NCBI GenBank assembly: GCA_937998305.1
Contig: CALLDL010000043.1
Location: 1 to 47,640, forward strand
Reading direction: 5' to 3'
Length of the DNA stretch: 47,640 bases
Origin: an uncultured Desulfobacterales bacterium
GTDB lineage: Bacteria; Desulfobacterota; Desulfobacteria; Desulfobacterales; UBA11574
This document shows, piece after piece, positions 16,960 to 25,072 of this stretch; position 1 is the first letter of the stretch, and each line of letters starts with the position of its first letter. Under the pieces are notes generated by a model. That model was not told where the DNA came from and did not search any database. It saw nothing but the letters and a program-made list of their open reading frames with translations. A program made the translations under genes and the position numbers.

Positions 16960-18573
16960 TCAATAAAGACGCGTTATCTCATCCACTTCAAAACTGGGCC
17001 AAGCTGCTGGTCCAGCCTTGCTCATGGCTTCGACCCCACGACCGGCTTCCATTACCTCGCCGATGCGGGCAATATCGATTCCAGCGTCCCGAATGCTGTC
17101 CAAAATCTTTTCGGTTTCATTTTTACGAGAACAAATGAGAAGGCTTCCGGAGCCAATCAATCCCATGGGATCAATACCAAGCAAGGTGCATATCTTTTCG
17201 GTTTGCGGAAAGACCGGGATACGGTCCATGTTCACCCTGATTCGATGTTTACCGGCGATGCTCAGTTCCATGAGGGCAGTGGCCAATCCTCCTTCTGTAA
17301 TATCGTGCATTGCACTGACTCCTCCACAATCGCGAGCGATTTGCGCTTCCTCTAAAATACTGATGGAAAAGAGAAACTGTTTACATGTTTCAATGTCGGA
17401 TTCCGACATCCCCAGAACTCTTAGCCGCTCTCCAAACTCCCTGGCAATGATGGCGGTTCCTTCAACTGCAACAGATTTGGTCAATAAAACGTTGTCTCCC
17501 GGCTTTATGTTCCGTTTATCAATCAGGCGGTTTTTTGTCACTGTTCCGGCAAGCATTCCGGTGATAACAGGCCTTGTAACAGCATCGGTGATCTCTGTGT
17601 GACCGCCGCATAGCGTGATACTCCACCGGCGACAAACCGATTCGAGTTCATGCATGACCTGGCGGATGAAGGATGCCGTAACACCGGATGGAAACAACAG
17701 GGTGGTCAAAAACCATCTGGGGATGGCTCCTGTGGTGGCAATATCGTTGGCATTGATGAGAACCGCATAATGCCCTATGGCGTCTGTGGCAAAAGTAATG
17801 GGATCTGATTTAATAACAAGGACTTCTTCTTCATCAATATCCACCGCAGCCGCATCTTCACCCACACCGGCATTGATAAGGACTGAAGGATCATGAAAAT
17901 CGAACCCGTCCAAAAAGTTTTCAAGCAGATCATTGGGCAATTTGCCCGGTGAAAGGGGCAGCCCCAAACGGACGATATTTTTAATCTCTTCCAAACTCGA
18001 GACGATAAAGTCGCTTTCAACCTTTCTGGTACCGGATACCGTTCCATAATCCAGAAACGCCGTCATACACCCTGCTGTTTGTCCTGCCTGAATGTCGAAA
18101 ACAAAGTCACCCACCATCAATATCTGTTTTACATCGACCTTCAAGGTTTCGGCTGCCAGTATAATCCCGTCGCCACTTGGTTTCAGCCGGACGGGTGTTT
18201 CCCTGGAAACAATGACATCAAAACAAGAAATATCGATAGCTTCAAAATTTTGCAGGGCCCGTTCTACACTTGAAAGGGTATTTCGGGTAATGATGCCAAT
18301 GCCGATGCCCTTTGAACGAAGAAAATAGATCAGTTTTTGTGCCCCGATGTTGGGCTCTGAGTTGACTGCCGCTTTTTTTTCAAAATGCTCCAGTTGCTTT
18401 AAGGCTTCATTGCGCTGAGAGAGGATGGGAAGATCTTCTATGAATTCAAGTATAGGGACATCGGCAGGGCAACCGATGGTTTCTTTTAAACGAGGAAAAT
18501 TCAATGCCCCGGGTTTTGTCAGAGTGCCGTCAAAATCGAACAGAACGGCTTTAATGTAAAATGACCGATTCAT
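16960..18573 (-). CDS. Fusion of HAD phosphatase and AIR-synthase/HypE-like domain
   Basis: 537 aa. Residues 1-205 are a HAD hydrolase: motif I VLFDFDGTLT, IITRNTLSS, and motif IV MVGDFVFDIQAG, as in phosphoglycolate phosphatase. Residues 230-530 are an AIR synthase-related (PurM/HypE/SelD fold) domain: AGVGEDAAAVDID, NANDIATTGAIP, LCGGHTEIT, then AMHDITEGGLATALMEL. The AIRS half should bind ATP, but its substrate is not identified. It is the middle gene of an operon with GDPD (21-bp gap) and asparaginase-like (27-bp gap). Confidence 0.88.
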   Translation of the reverse strand: MNRSFYIKAVLFDFDGTLTKPGALNFPRLKETIGCPADVPILEFIEDLPILSQRNEALKQLEHFEKKAAVNSEPNIGAQKLIYFLRSKGIGIGIITRNTLSSVERALQNFEAIDISCFDVIVSRETPVRLKPSGDGIILAAETLKVDVKQILMVGDFVFDIQAGQTAGCMTAFLDYGTVSGTRKVESDFIVSSLEEIKNIVRLGLPLSPGKLPNDLLENFLDGFDFHDPSVLINAGVGEDAAAVDIDEEEVLVIKSDPITFATDAIGHYAVLINANDIATTGAIPRWFLTTLLFPSGVTASFIRQVMHELESVCRRWSITLCGGHTEITDAVTRPVITGMLAGTVTKNRLIDKRNIKPGDNVLLTKSVAVEGTAIIAREFGERLRVLGMSESDIETCKQFLFSISILEEAQIARDCGGVSAMHDITEGGLATALMELSIAGKHRIRVNMDRIPVFPQTEKICTLLGIDPMGLIGSGSLLICSRKNETEKILDSIRDAGIDIARIGEVMEAGRGVEAMSKAGPAAWPSFEVDEITRLY

Positions 18574-18594
18574 TATTTTTCCGTTCGTTCTTCA

Positions 18595-19344
18595 TTATCT
18601 TAGTTTATTTGGGATATGTATCCATTGACGCTTAATATCTTGAAGACGATGGGGATAATTCGAGATGATGCCGTCAACTCTTAAAGAAACATATTTTTCC
18701 ATCTTTTCCCGGTCATCAACGGTCCAGACAAACACCTTTGAACCCCTTTGTTGCATGCTTTGAATAAATGTCTTGCGTGCGATCGGGTAATGCACAGCCA
18801 CACCATTTAGAAATCCCGGCAGCAAGCCGGGCAAGAGGCATAACATTGCGTTTTGAAGATTTTGTTTGAAGGTTCGTTGTTTGGAAATAGATACAATCAG
18901 AATAAGGGGTAGTTGAAATCCTCTTTTATGCAGTTGAAGGAGCAGGTTGTAATTTGAACTGGATATAAAACTTCCTTCCAAAAGGGATGATGCTTTCAAT
19001 ATTTCCAAAAGATTGTCGATATTTGTGCAGCGTTTGATTTCAATGTCTACAGGTATGGATCGGGTCGCTTCAAGGCAGTCGGAGAGTGAGGGCGCACGAT
19101 CATCATAAGAGGTTAGGGATTGAACCTGAGAATATGTCAGACTATTCCATGGCGGCGTATTATGGTTTAGTCGATCATCATGATAAACGATAAAACGGCC
19201 GTCCAAAGTTTCATGAACGTCCATTTCAATCATTTCAACTTCTGCATCCACCGCAGCTTTTAACGCAGGGATGGTATTTTCAATGTGTCGGTCACTAAAT
19301 CCCCGATGTGATATGATTTTTGGAAAATCATCGATATCGTTCAT
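18595..19344 (-). CDS. Glycerophosphodiester phosphodiesterase
   Basis: 249 aa with no signal peptide, cytoplasmic UgpQ-like. The GDPD core is intact: ISHRGFSDRHIENTIPA (catalytic His and Arg, Glu of the metal site), IEMDVHETLDGRFIVYHDD (metal Glu/Asp and the second catalytic His), and VFVWTVDD near the C-terminus. It releases glycerol-3-phosphate from glycerophosphodiesters. A TTGGAG precedes the ATG, and a 175-bp foldback element begins 25 bp upstream of the start, so its leader may carry a strong hairpin. Confidence 0.92.
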   Translation of the reverse strand: MNDIDDFPKIISHRGFSDRHIENTIPALKAAVDAEVEMIEMDVHETLDGRFIVYHDDRLNHNTPPWNSLTYSQVQSLTSYDDRAPSLSDCLEATRSIPVDIEIKRCTNIDNLLEILKASSLLEGSFISSSNYNLLLQLHKRGFQLPLILIVSISKQRTFKQNLQNAMLCLLPGLLPGFLNGVAVHYPIARKTFIQSMQQRGSKVFVWTVDDREKMEKYVSLRVDGIISNYPHRLQDIKRQWIHIPNKLR

Positions 19345-19368
19345 AATGATACTCCAAGGGATTTTTAT

Positions 19369-19543
19369 ATGAACCTATCTCAAAAACAATCTACGTGCCC
19401 ATGGCAGCGTTGCGAAACGGTTCAAAATGCTCACATACTACGTGTATGCTCCGCTTTTTCACCGTTTCGCGCCCCCGATTCTCTGGATTTCGCAAAGCTC
19501 AACTTGCTTTCGAACCCTAATCTTATTTTTGAGATAGGTTCAT
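19369..19543. mobile_element. Foldback (MITE-like) element M1 with 18-bp perfect terminal inverted repeats
   Basis: ATGAACCTATCTCAAAAA (19369-19386) is the exact reverse complement of 19526-19543. Nested inside are GCGAAACGGT/ACCGTTTCGC (19412-19421 with 19461-19470) and CATAC/GTATG around a 5-base loop. No protein is encoded. The layout fits a non-autonomous palindromic element. It fills the space between map and GDPD. Confidence 0.75.
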
Positions 19544-19560
19544 GTTATAAAAGAACCGGA

Positions 19561-20448
19561 TTACAGATCATAAGGTGTCAGGCTTTCAAAACCATGGTCG
19601 GTGACCAGAATGGTTTGTTCAAACTGAGCGGAAAGCGACTTGTCTTTTGTAACGGCTGTCCACTTGTCTTCAAGTATGAAAAGCTCTTTTTTCCCCAGAT
19701 TGATCATCGGTTCTATGGTGAAAACCATGCCTGGAATCAGAGGGATTCCTTCTCCTCGAATACCATAATGGGGAACCTGTGGCGGTTCGTGAAATTCAAC
19801 CCCAACACCATGTCCTACAAATTCTCTGACCACCGAACACCCATTTTTTTCCGCATATTTTTGAATGGCCCACCCAATATCTCCAATGGTGTTGCCGGGT
19901 TTGACCATCGCCATCCCCTTAAACAGACTTTTTTGGGCCACGTGAACGATCTTTTTGGCGTCGGGCCCGGGTGTGCCGACGAAAAAGGTTTTGTTGACGT
20001 CTGCATAGTAACCGTTTAGAATCGGCGTTACATCGATATTAACAATATCTCCGTCTTTTAGAACCCTTTCCCCGGGGATGCCGTGACAAATCACTTCGTT
20101 TACGGAGACACAGACACTTTTGGGGAACCCCCGGTAGTTTAAGGGTGCAGAAATTGCACCGTGTTTCAGTGTGAATTCGTGCACCAGCGTATTAATTTCA
20201 TCGGTGATAAGCCCCGGCCTGATTTTAGACTCGACCATATCGAGGGTATCCAGCGCCAGGCGACCGGCCCGCTTAATGCCTTTTATATCAGCCGCCTGTT
20301 TGATCCGAATTCTGTATTTTTTGGCATATTCCGCCTTGAGTTTTTCCGGGTCCGGTTCTCTTTTACCCAGGCAGCATTTCTTGTGTTTAAGACCGCTTCC
20401 GCAAGGGCAAGGGGCGTTTCGTCCGCCATTAAACGATTTTTTCTTCAT
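19561..20448 (-). CDS. map: Type I methionine aminopeptidase with N-terminal SEC-C zinc motif
   Basis: 295 aa. The N-terminal 28 residues hold a SEC-C motif (GGRNAPCPCGSG with KHKKCC) that binds zinc and may dock the enzyme near the ribosome. The catalytic part shows GYPKS-like FPKSVCVSVNEVICHGIP, NIDVTPILNGYYADVNKTF (metal Asp pair), EFVGHGVGVEFHEPPQVPHYG (metal His) and PGMVFTIEPMIN (metal Glu). It removes the initiator Met from nascent proteins. A long structured repeat lies upstream of its start. Confidence 0.95.
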   Translation of the reverse strand: MKKKSFNGGRNAPCPCGSGLKHKKCCLGKREPDPEKLKAEYAKKYRIRIKQAADIKGIKRAGRLALDTLDMVESKIRPGLITDEINTLVHEFTLKHGAISAPLNYRGFPKSVCVSVNEVICHGIPGERVLKDGDIVNIDVTPILNGYYADVNKTFFVGTPGPDAKKIVHVAQKSLFKGMAMVKPGNTIGDIGWAIQKYAEKNGCSVVREFVGHGVGVEFHEPPQVPHYGIRGEGIPLIPGMVFTIEPMINLGKKELFILEDKWTAVTKDKSLSAQFEQTILVTDHGFESLTPYDL

Positions 20449-20480
20449 TTTTTTCTCGATTCAAACAATTAGATTTTTTG

Positions 20481-20745
20481 TAACACTTTACCTTTTGAAA
20501 ACATTACCGCTTCAAGTATAATTAAATTTTTGCTGAAAGAACTCGTGAATAAGGGCTCGTAATGAAAGAACCCGCCCGGGCTATTAATAAAGGTCTCTGC
20601 TTTAACAGGGGGTTTCATCCATAACGTTAAATCGCCTATGGTTCTTTCAAAACGATCCCTAATCCACTCAGACAGCTTCCAGTCAAAAATTTAATCATAC
20701 CTGAAGCTCCTTTGAAATCGATTTGTTTCAAAGGACTAAACTATT
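20481..20745. repeat. Intergenic repeat, long form (B), with 199-bp inverted-repeat insert
   Basis: The outer segments (20481-20508 and 20698-20745) match the contiguous short form at 16362-16434. Between them lies a segment bounded by 24-bp inverted repeats, 20509-20532 (GCTTCAAGTATAATTAAATT...) with 20684-20707, 22 of 24 matching. Inside it, TGAAAGAACC (20563-20572) pairs with GGTTCTTTCA (20640-20649). A second TGAAAGAAC at 20534-20542 could compete for the same partner. No open frame of note is present. It could be a small mobile insert or a structured RNA upstream of map. Confidence 0.65.
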
Positions 20746-20760
20746 ACGATTTTTTAAGCG

Positions 20761-20800
20761 AATAAAATATCGATCTAAATTGATCGATATCGCATTTTTT
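20761..20800. terminator. Probable bidirectional terminator after the cupin gene
   Basis: ATATCGATC-TAAATT-GATCGATAT forms a perfect 9-bp stem (20767-20775 with 20782-20790). Six T follow on the plus strand and TTTTATT on the minus strand. It lies just past the cupin stop. Confidence 0.7.
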
Positions 20801-20805
20801 ACGAC

Positions 20806-21126
20806 CTATCGATAATCCTCTCTGATCGGATAAAATACATCAATGACCCGGCTTCGGGTCACGGACTTTCCAGAATGAACGGCATGCGGTGGAATAATAA
20901 CGACGGAGCCGGGACCGAGCCTTTTGCTTTCGTTGTCCACGGTTAGTTCAAACTCACCTTCAAGAACGTTTGAAACCTGTTCATGTGGATGGGAATGTTC
21001 CGGTAATTGGGCCCCTGCTTCGATACTCCAGTATGAAAATGTCATGTTTTCTGAATGCACAAAACGAACTTTAAATCCGGAGACAAGTTCTTTTTCTTCT
21101 ATTTCGTCAAGATGCAAGTATTGCAT
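20806..21126 (-). CDS. Cupin-domain protein, 106 aa
   Basis: A single cupin_2 barrel. Motif 1 is PEHSHPHEQVSNVLEGEFEL, with the His/His/Glu metal ligands, and motif 2 is GPGSVVIIPPHAVHSGKSV, with the last His. Opening MQYLHLDEIEEKEL, it has no signal peptide. Small cupins of this kind are metal-dependent sensors, isomerases or dioxygenases. The substrate cannot be read from sequence. The foldback element M2 begins 24 bp upstream of its start. Confidence 0.85.
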   Translation of the reverse strand: MQYLHLDEIEEKELVSGFKVRFVHSENMTFSYWSIEAGAQLPEHSHPHEQVSNVLEGEFELTVDNESKRLGPGSVVIIPPHAVHSGKSVTRSRVIDVFYPIREDYR

Positions 21127-21149
21127 TGTTCATTTAACCTCTTTAGTGA

Positions 21150-21290
21150 GTGTCCATCCAGAAATGGTCTTTTTGCCCAATCTCTGCGTTATGCTCAAAA
21201 AATAATCCTCGGAATATTATACATATGCCTGCGGTTATTTTTTTCGCATGCCTTGATATTGAACAAAAATCCTCATTTCTGGATGGACAC
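21150..21290. mobile_element. Foldback (MITE-like) element M2 with 17-bp perfect terminal inverted repeats
   Basis: GTGTCCATCCAGAAATG (21150-21166) is the exact reverse complement of 21274-21290. Pairing extends inward imperfectly (GGTCTTTTTG against CAAAAATCC). An inner AAAAATAA/TTATTTTT arm is also present. It is non-coding. The ends differ from M1, so this is a separate family with the same design and the same position, about 24 bp ahead of a start codon. Confidence 0.75.
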
Positions 21291-21362
21291 TATAAGTTTA
21301 GTCATTGATATCTGCGATTAAGGTTGATGTCAATTTATTTAGTCTTGGAAAACCTGGTCCTT

Positions 21363-21545
21363 CCCCGCCAAGGCGGGATCTTCGATGGGCCTTGCCTGTC
21401 CCGCATTGCGGGAGTCAGAGTTCTCCGGCTCTTCCTGAAGAATCGCTGTAAGAGTTTGAAGTGAGCTATAGTTAAAAAAGGTTGTGCCCGTCGGCCCGTT
21501 ATGCCGGTTTGCCCGTAATTTAATACCGGCCAACTGGCTCAACCG
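21363..21545. repeat. Cluster of GC-rich palindromes (REP-like)
   Basis: CCCGCC-AA-GGCGGG (21364-21377) and TCCCGC-ATT-GCGGGA (21399-21413) are perfect hairpins, followed by several GCCGGT/ACCGGC-type arms up to about 21545. This resembles bacterial REP/BIME-type sequence. The remainder of the 21291-21733 gap shows no convincing gene. Confidence 0.5.
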
Positions 21546-21733
21546 GTTAACCGGCTAACCAGAGATAGACACTTTTAACTTCTACGGTTTTGAGTAAAAC
21601 AGCCCCTTTCCCTGTAAACAGCCGGGATCTACGACAGGGGCAAACCAACGCCTGGTCCTTTGGGCCAGGATTCTTTACTACCTGAATCTTGCTATAACCT
21701 TTCGCTCATTTAAGGTATAAGTTGGATGCGAAA

Positions 21734-22261
21734 TCATTTGTCATACACGTTATAATACACTTTTTCATATTGCAGACCTTCCTTTGGGTGGGGGGATTTT
21801 TTCTCGGCCGGATATCCGATGGCAATCATCGATTCTACGTTTAAGTTTTCCGGAATATTTAACAATTCGCGAATGTACTGTTCCGCTGCTTTTGTCTGGT
21901 CATGCATTCTTTTTCTGACCTGAATCCAGCAACTTCCAAGTTTCATGGATTCTGCTGCCAGGTGAATATATATCGAAGCGATGGAAGCATCCTCAATCCA
22001 CACGTCGCATTTTTCAGGATCCGCAAAAACAACGATCCCCAAAGGCGCATCTTTTAAAAATGATGCACCGTGAGGTTTGGCTTTTGAGAGCCTTTCGAGT
22101 AAGGCACGATCGGTAACCACTACGAACTCCCAGGGATTAAATCCCCTTGACGATGGCGCTCGAAGGGCTGCTTCGATAAGCCTGTCGATTTTCTCGGGTT
22201 CGACGGGTTTATCCAGGTATCGACGAATGCTTCTACGTTTTTGAACCAGGGATAAGAACAT
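21734..22261 (-). CDS. Nitroreductase-family FMN oxidoreductase
   Basis: 175 aa. The FMN-binding start RRSIRRYLDKPVEPEKIDRL is followed by ALRAPSSRGFNPWEFVVV and, late in the protein, MIAIGYPAEKKSPH, all standard for the nitroreductase family. Such enzymes use NAD(P)H to reduce nitro groups, quinones or flavins; the natural substrate here is not known. GAGGAGGAAT is a strong ribosome-binding site. It is divergent from the radical SAM gene. Confidence 0.9.
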   Translation of the reverse strand: MFLSLVQKRRSIRRYLDKPVEPEKIDRLIEAALRAPSSRGFNPWEFVVVTDRALLERLSKAKPHGASFLKDAPLGIVVFADPEKCDVWIEDASIASIYIHLAAESMKLGSCWIQVRKRMHDQTKAAEQYIRELLNIPENLNVESMIAIGYPAEKKSPHPKEGLQYEKVYYNVYDK

Positions 22262-22366
22262 ATTAGATTCCTCCTCAATTTATAATTCAAATAATGACGC
22301 AACTATGATAAAGAATTGAATTATAAAGTCAATTCGAAATTTTTGCAAGGACGCTAACGATTCATA

Positions 22367-24088
22367 ATGAAAATATTGCTGATATATCCGTACTGGCTTG
22401 AAAAACGGGCCGACATCCAAGATGTGATCGTTCCCCCCATCGGCATGTATTACGTCGGTTCTGTCTTAAAAGAGAACCATTACGATGTGGAAATATTGAA
22501 CTGGTGCAGGATGAATGAAACGCCCGAAGACATCGAAAAAGTCCTGCTTGAAAAAAAACCGGATATCATCGGTTTTTCTATTTTGCAGGCCAACCGCTGG
22601 GGCGGTATCGAAATTGCCAAAATTGCAAAACGGATCGATCCGAAAGTGAAAATTGTTTTTGGCGGGGTGACACCGACCTTTTTGTGGAAACATTTTTTAA
22701 CCCATTTTCCGGAAATCGATTTTGTGGTGATCGGTGAAGGCGAATATACGTTTTTAAATCTCGTAAAAATTTTAGAAAATAATAAAGAACATCACATAAA
22801 AGACATTCGAGGCATTGCCTTTAGAAAAGACGGCAAGGTTGTCCGGACAGCACCTGCCGAGCCGATTCATCATATAGATGCGCTGCCGGTTCCGGCAAAA
22901 TATTTTGAATACCGGCATCTGTCTTTGACCCGTGGTTGCCCGGGTAAATGCACGTTTTGCGGATCGCCTCAATTCTGGGGCCCTAAAGTTCGATTTCATT
23001 CCGTGGAATACTTTATCAACGAACTCGAACGTTTATATAAAAAGGGCATCAATTTTTTCTATTTCTCCGATGATACCTTCAGCATTGACAAAAATCGGGT
23101 GATCGAAATCTGTAAAAAGATACTGGAAAAAGGGCTGAACATCACATGGGTGGCCATATCCCGCGTCAACTATATGAGCGAAGACATCCTTTGCTGGATG
23201 AGAAAGACCGGCTGCATTCAGATCAGCTACGGTGTGGAGAGTGGCTCGAAAAAAATCAGAAGTCTTTTGAACAAGAAAATTACGAACGATGAAATTGAAA
23301 AAGCGTTTGCCATGACATTAAAATACGGCATTTTGCCGCGCGCTTATTTTATATATGGCTGTCCCGGAGAAACGCGCCGGACCATTTTCGAAACCATCGA
23401 TCTTATCGAAAAGATCAAACCGCTGGTCATTCATTTTTTTGTTCTTTCGCTGTTTCCCGGATCTCGCCTGTATGAGGAATATAAGAAAAAAATGAAGGTC
23501 ACCGATGATATCTGGTTAAACAAAATCGAGGACATCAAATATTATGAAACAGATCCCAAATTATCCCGCGATGATGTCCTCACATTTGGGAAAACATTAC
23601 GAACCCGATACCATGAGCTGATTCCTGAAATTGTGGATGCCATTGAACTTGTCGATAAAAAGGAATTTTATTCCCTGCATGCCGATTTTTGTTCCAGACT
23701 CGGGATGACCTTTGATCACGGGGATTACGCCAACAATGACGAAATCTTGGGAAAAAAAAGAATTGCTGAGAAACTGTACATTAAGGCATTGAAATATCAC
23801 CCGCATTCAAGTGCTTACCTCGGATTGGGCATATTGAATCAAAAGAAGAGCGTCTATCATGAATCCATTAAAATTCTATCAAAAGGCATTCAGTTTTTTC
23901 CGAACAACGAGCAGCTCAATATTTGTCTTGGTGTTAGCCACATGAATATAAGGGATTTTAAAACCGCGCTGTCCTTTTTTTTAAAGTTTAAACATTCAAA
24001 ACAGGCACTGGAATTGATCATTAACTGTTACCGTGCATTGAATGACGTTGAAAAAGTATCGATCTATCAAAAAGAACTTGAGTCCTAA
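22367..24088 (+). CDS. B12-binding domain radical SAM protein with C-terminal TPR region
   Basis: 573 aa. Residues 1-140 form a cobalamin-binding Rossmann domain (KILLIYPYW, PPIGMYYVGSVL, IGFSILQAN, GGVTPTF, GEGEYTF). The radical SAM core contains LTRGCPGKCTFCGSP with the C-x3-C-x2-C cluster ligands, then YFSDDTF and YGVESGSKKI. From about residue 460 two or three TPR-like repeats follow (YIKALKYHPHSSAYLGLGIL and similar). Relatives act on lipids, cofactors or peptides in anaerobes. The substrate cannot be named here. It is monocistronic. Confidence 0.9.
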   Translation: MKILLIYPYWLEKRADIQDVIVPPIGMYYVGSVLKENHYDVEILNWCRMNETPEDIEKVLLEKKPDIIGFSILQANRWGGIEIAKIAKRIDPKVKIVFGGVTPTFLWKHFLTHFPEIDFVVIGEGEYTFLNLVKILENNKEHHIKDIRGIAFRKDGKVVRTAPAEPIHHIDALPVPAKYFEYRHLSLTRGCPGKCTFCGSPQFWGPKVRFHSVEYFINELERLYKKGINFFYFSDDTFSIDKNRVIEICKKILEKGLNITWVAISRVNYMSEDILCWMRKTGCIQISYGVESGSKKIRSLLNKKITNDEIEKAFAMTLKYGILPRAYFIYGCPGETRRTIFETIDLIEKIKPLVIHFFVLSLFPGSRLYEEYKKKMKVTDDIWLNKIEDIKYYETDPKLSRDDVLTFGKTLRTRYHELIPEIVDAIELVDKKEFYSLHADFCSRLGMTFDHGDYANNDEILGKKRIAEKLYIKALKYHPHSSAYLGLGILNQKKSVYHESIKILSKGIQFFPNNEQLNICLGVSHMNIRDFKTALSFFLKFKHSKQALELIINCYRALNDVEKVSIYQKELES

Positions 24089-24200
24089 GCTATAACAAAC
24101 ACAACAGGGGCGTTGATAACAAGTTAGATTTCTAAGTTCTGATTACGGTTGAACGAATTTGTAATGGCTGATGTTGAAGTACCGAACTAATAGGTGAAAT

Positions 24201-24299
24201 TCATACCTTGAAATCCGTTACATCTACATTTTTCTCAAATCCGCATTTGGGACAGATTATCGTTGCTTGATTGGTATCGGCTACATATATTTTTTTCAC
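24201..24299 (-). pseudogene. Truncated N-terminal zinc-ribbon stub of a PilZ-type protein
   Basis: A GTG start with AGAGGA upstream gives only 32 residues: KKIYVADTNQATIICPKCG, then FEKNVDVTDFKV and stop. This looks like the start of the zinc-ribbon prefix found on many deltaproteobacterial PilZ (c-di-GMP-binding) proteins, recalled from family knowledge. The PilZ domain itself is absent from the downstream sequence, so it is a remnant. Confidence 0.5.
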
Positions 24300-24345
24300 T
24301 AATTATCCTCTTTTCCAATAAGGGAAATATTGTTATTAATACGAA

Positions 24346-24699
24346 CTACAATCTGCTTTTTTTTCGCCTTTCTTTGTTAGCAAGTTCCAATTTTTCTATT
24401 ATGGCATCGGTCACAAAATCCTGAGTAGTCATTTCTTTTTCAGCACACAAGGCTTCTACTCTTTTAAATAATTCTTTCGGTAGCGTGATTTTAAGAATCT
24501 TAGTCTCTATTTTTTCCGAAGTTGGTTTTTTTTCCATATTATGCCTTTTTTTGCCTAAAAAGATAAAAGGTAGGGAAAATGGGCCGAATAAAATTCCCAT
24601 TATTAACCAAAACTGCTTATTGTAACTTCTCCTGTCGGCCAGATAATAAAGCAGCACACCAAAAAATGCTGAAATAATAATTGCAGCTACCAAACTCAA
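24346..24699 (-). CDS. Membrane-anchored ribbon-helix-helix protein
   Basis: 117 aa with two hydrophobic helices (residues 3-20 and 29-48, the second GILFGPFSLPFIFLG). A basic linker follows, then a ribbon-helix-helix-like domain: ILKITLPKELFKRVEALC with EKEMTTQDFVTDAIIEKLEL. RHH proteins normally bind DNA as soluble dimers, so a membrane anchor is unusual. The start is a TTG without a clear ribosome-binding site, directly after a stop, so the true N-terminus may be lost or the gene may be a fusion after rearrangement. Confidence 0.6.
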   Translation of the reverse strand: MSLVAAIIISAFFGVLLYYLADRRSYNKQFWLIMGILFGPFSLPFIFLGKKRHNMEKKPTSEKIETKILKITLPKELFKRVEALCAEKEMTTQDFVTDAIIEKLELANKERRKKSRL

Positions 24700-24705
24700 T
24701 GGAGA

Positions 24706-24915
24706 TTATATCATATGAATGTCATTGGTTGTTTCTTTTGCAAATCGATCAATTTCTTCAACATACCGAAAAATAGCTCTAAGGAGATACGAAACGCAGT
24801 CGATTATGTTGACTTGCTGTCTTTTAACTCTGCTCATAATTTTCTAAAAAACCGATGATGAAACACCGAGTTGACGAGCGGTCTGAGCAAACGAAATTCC
24901 ACATTCTCTCACCTT
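24706..24915 (-). pseudogene. REP-associated (IS200-like) transposase C-terminal remnant
   Basis: The frame reads KVRECGISFAQTARQLGVSS, a helix-turn-helix like the tail of REP-associated tyrosine transposases. It then has an in-frame TAG (24844-24846) and continues KIMSRVKRQ up to the stop at 24706. No catalytic HUH region is found upstream. It is a decayed fragment. Confidence 0.4.
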
Positions 24916-25072
24916 ATAAAAAAATGGAGCTAATGCCAACATTTTATTCGACCTTGTCGACGATATTCCTAATTTTTTTATTTTTCACTGCGCATAGAAG
25001 CCACATGTCGCTGAAAGAGAAAGCCGGAACCGGTGACAAGGTCAAGCGATAGAAGAGAGATGCAAAGAAGGA

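Noticed and set aside
20637-20700. 20-codon minus-strand frame (MIKFLTGS...) after a good AAGGAG
   Set aside because: It overlaps the inverted-repeat arm of the long element. The length is too short and there is no sign of conservation.
21339-21542. 67-aa minus-strand frame (SRNAGQARP type)
   Set aside because: A read-through of GC-rich palindromes, a pattern typical of translated REP-like repeats.
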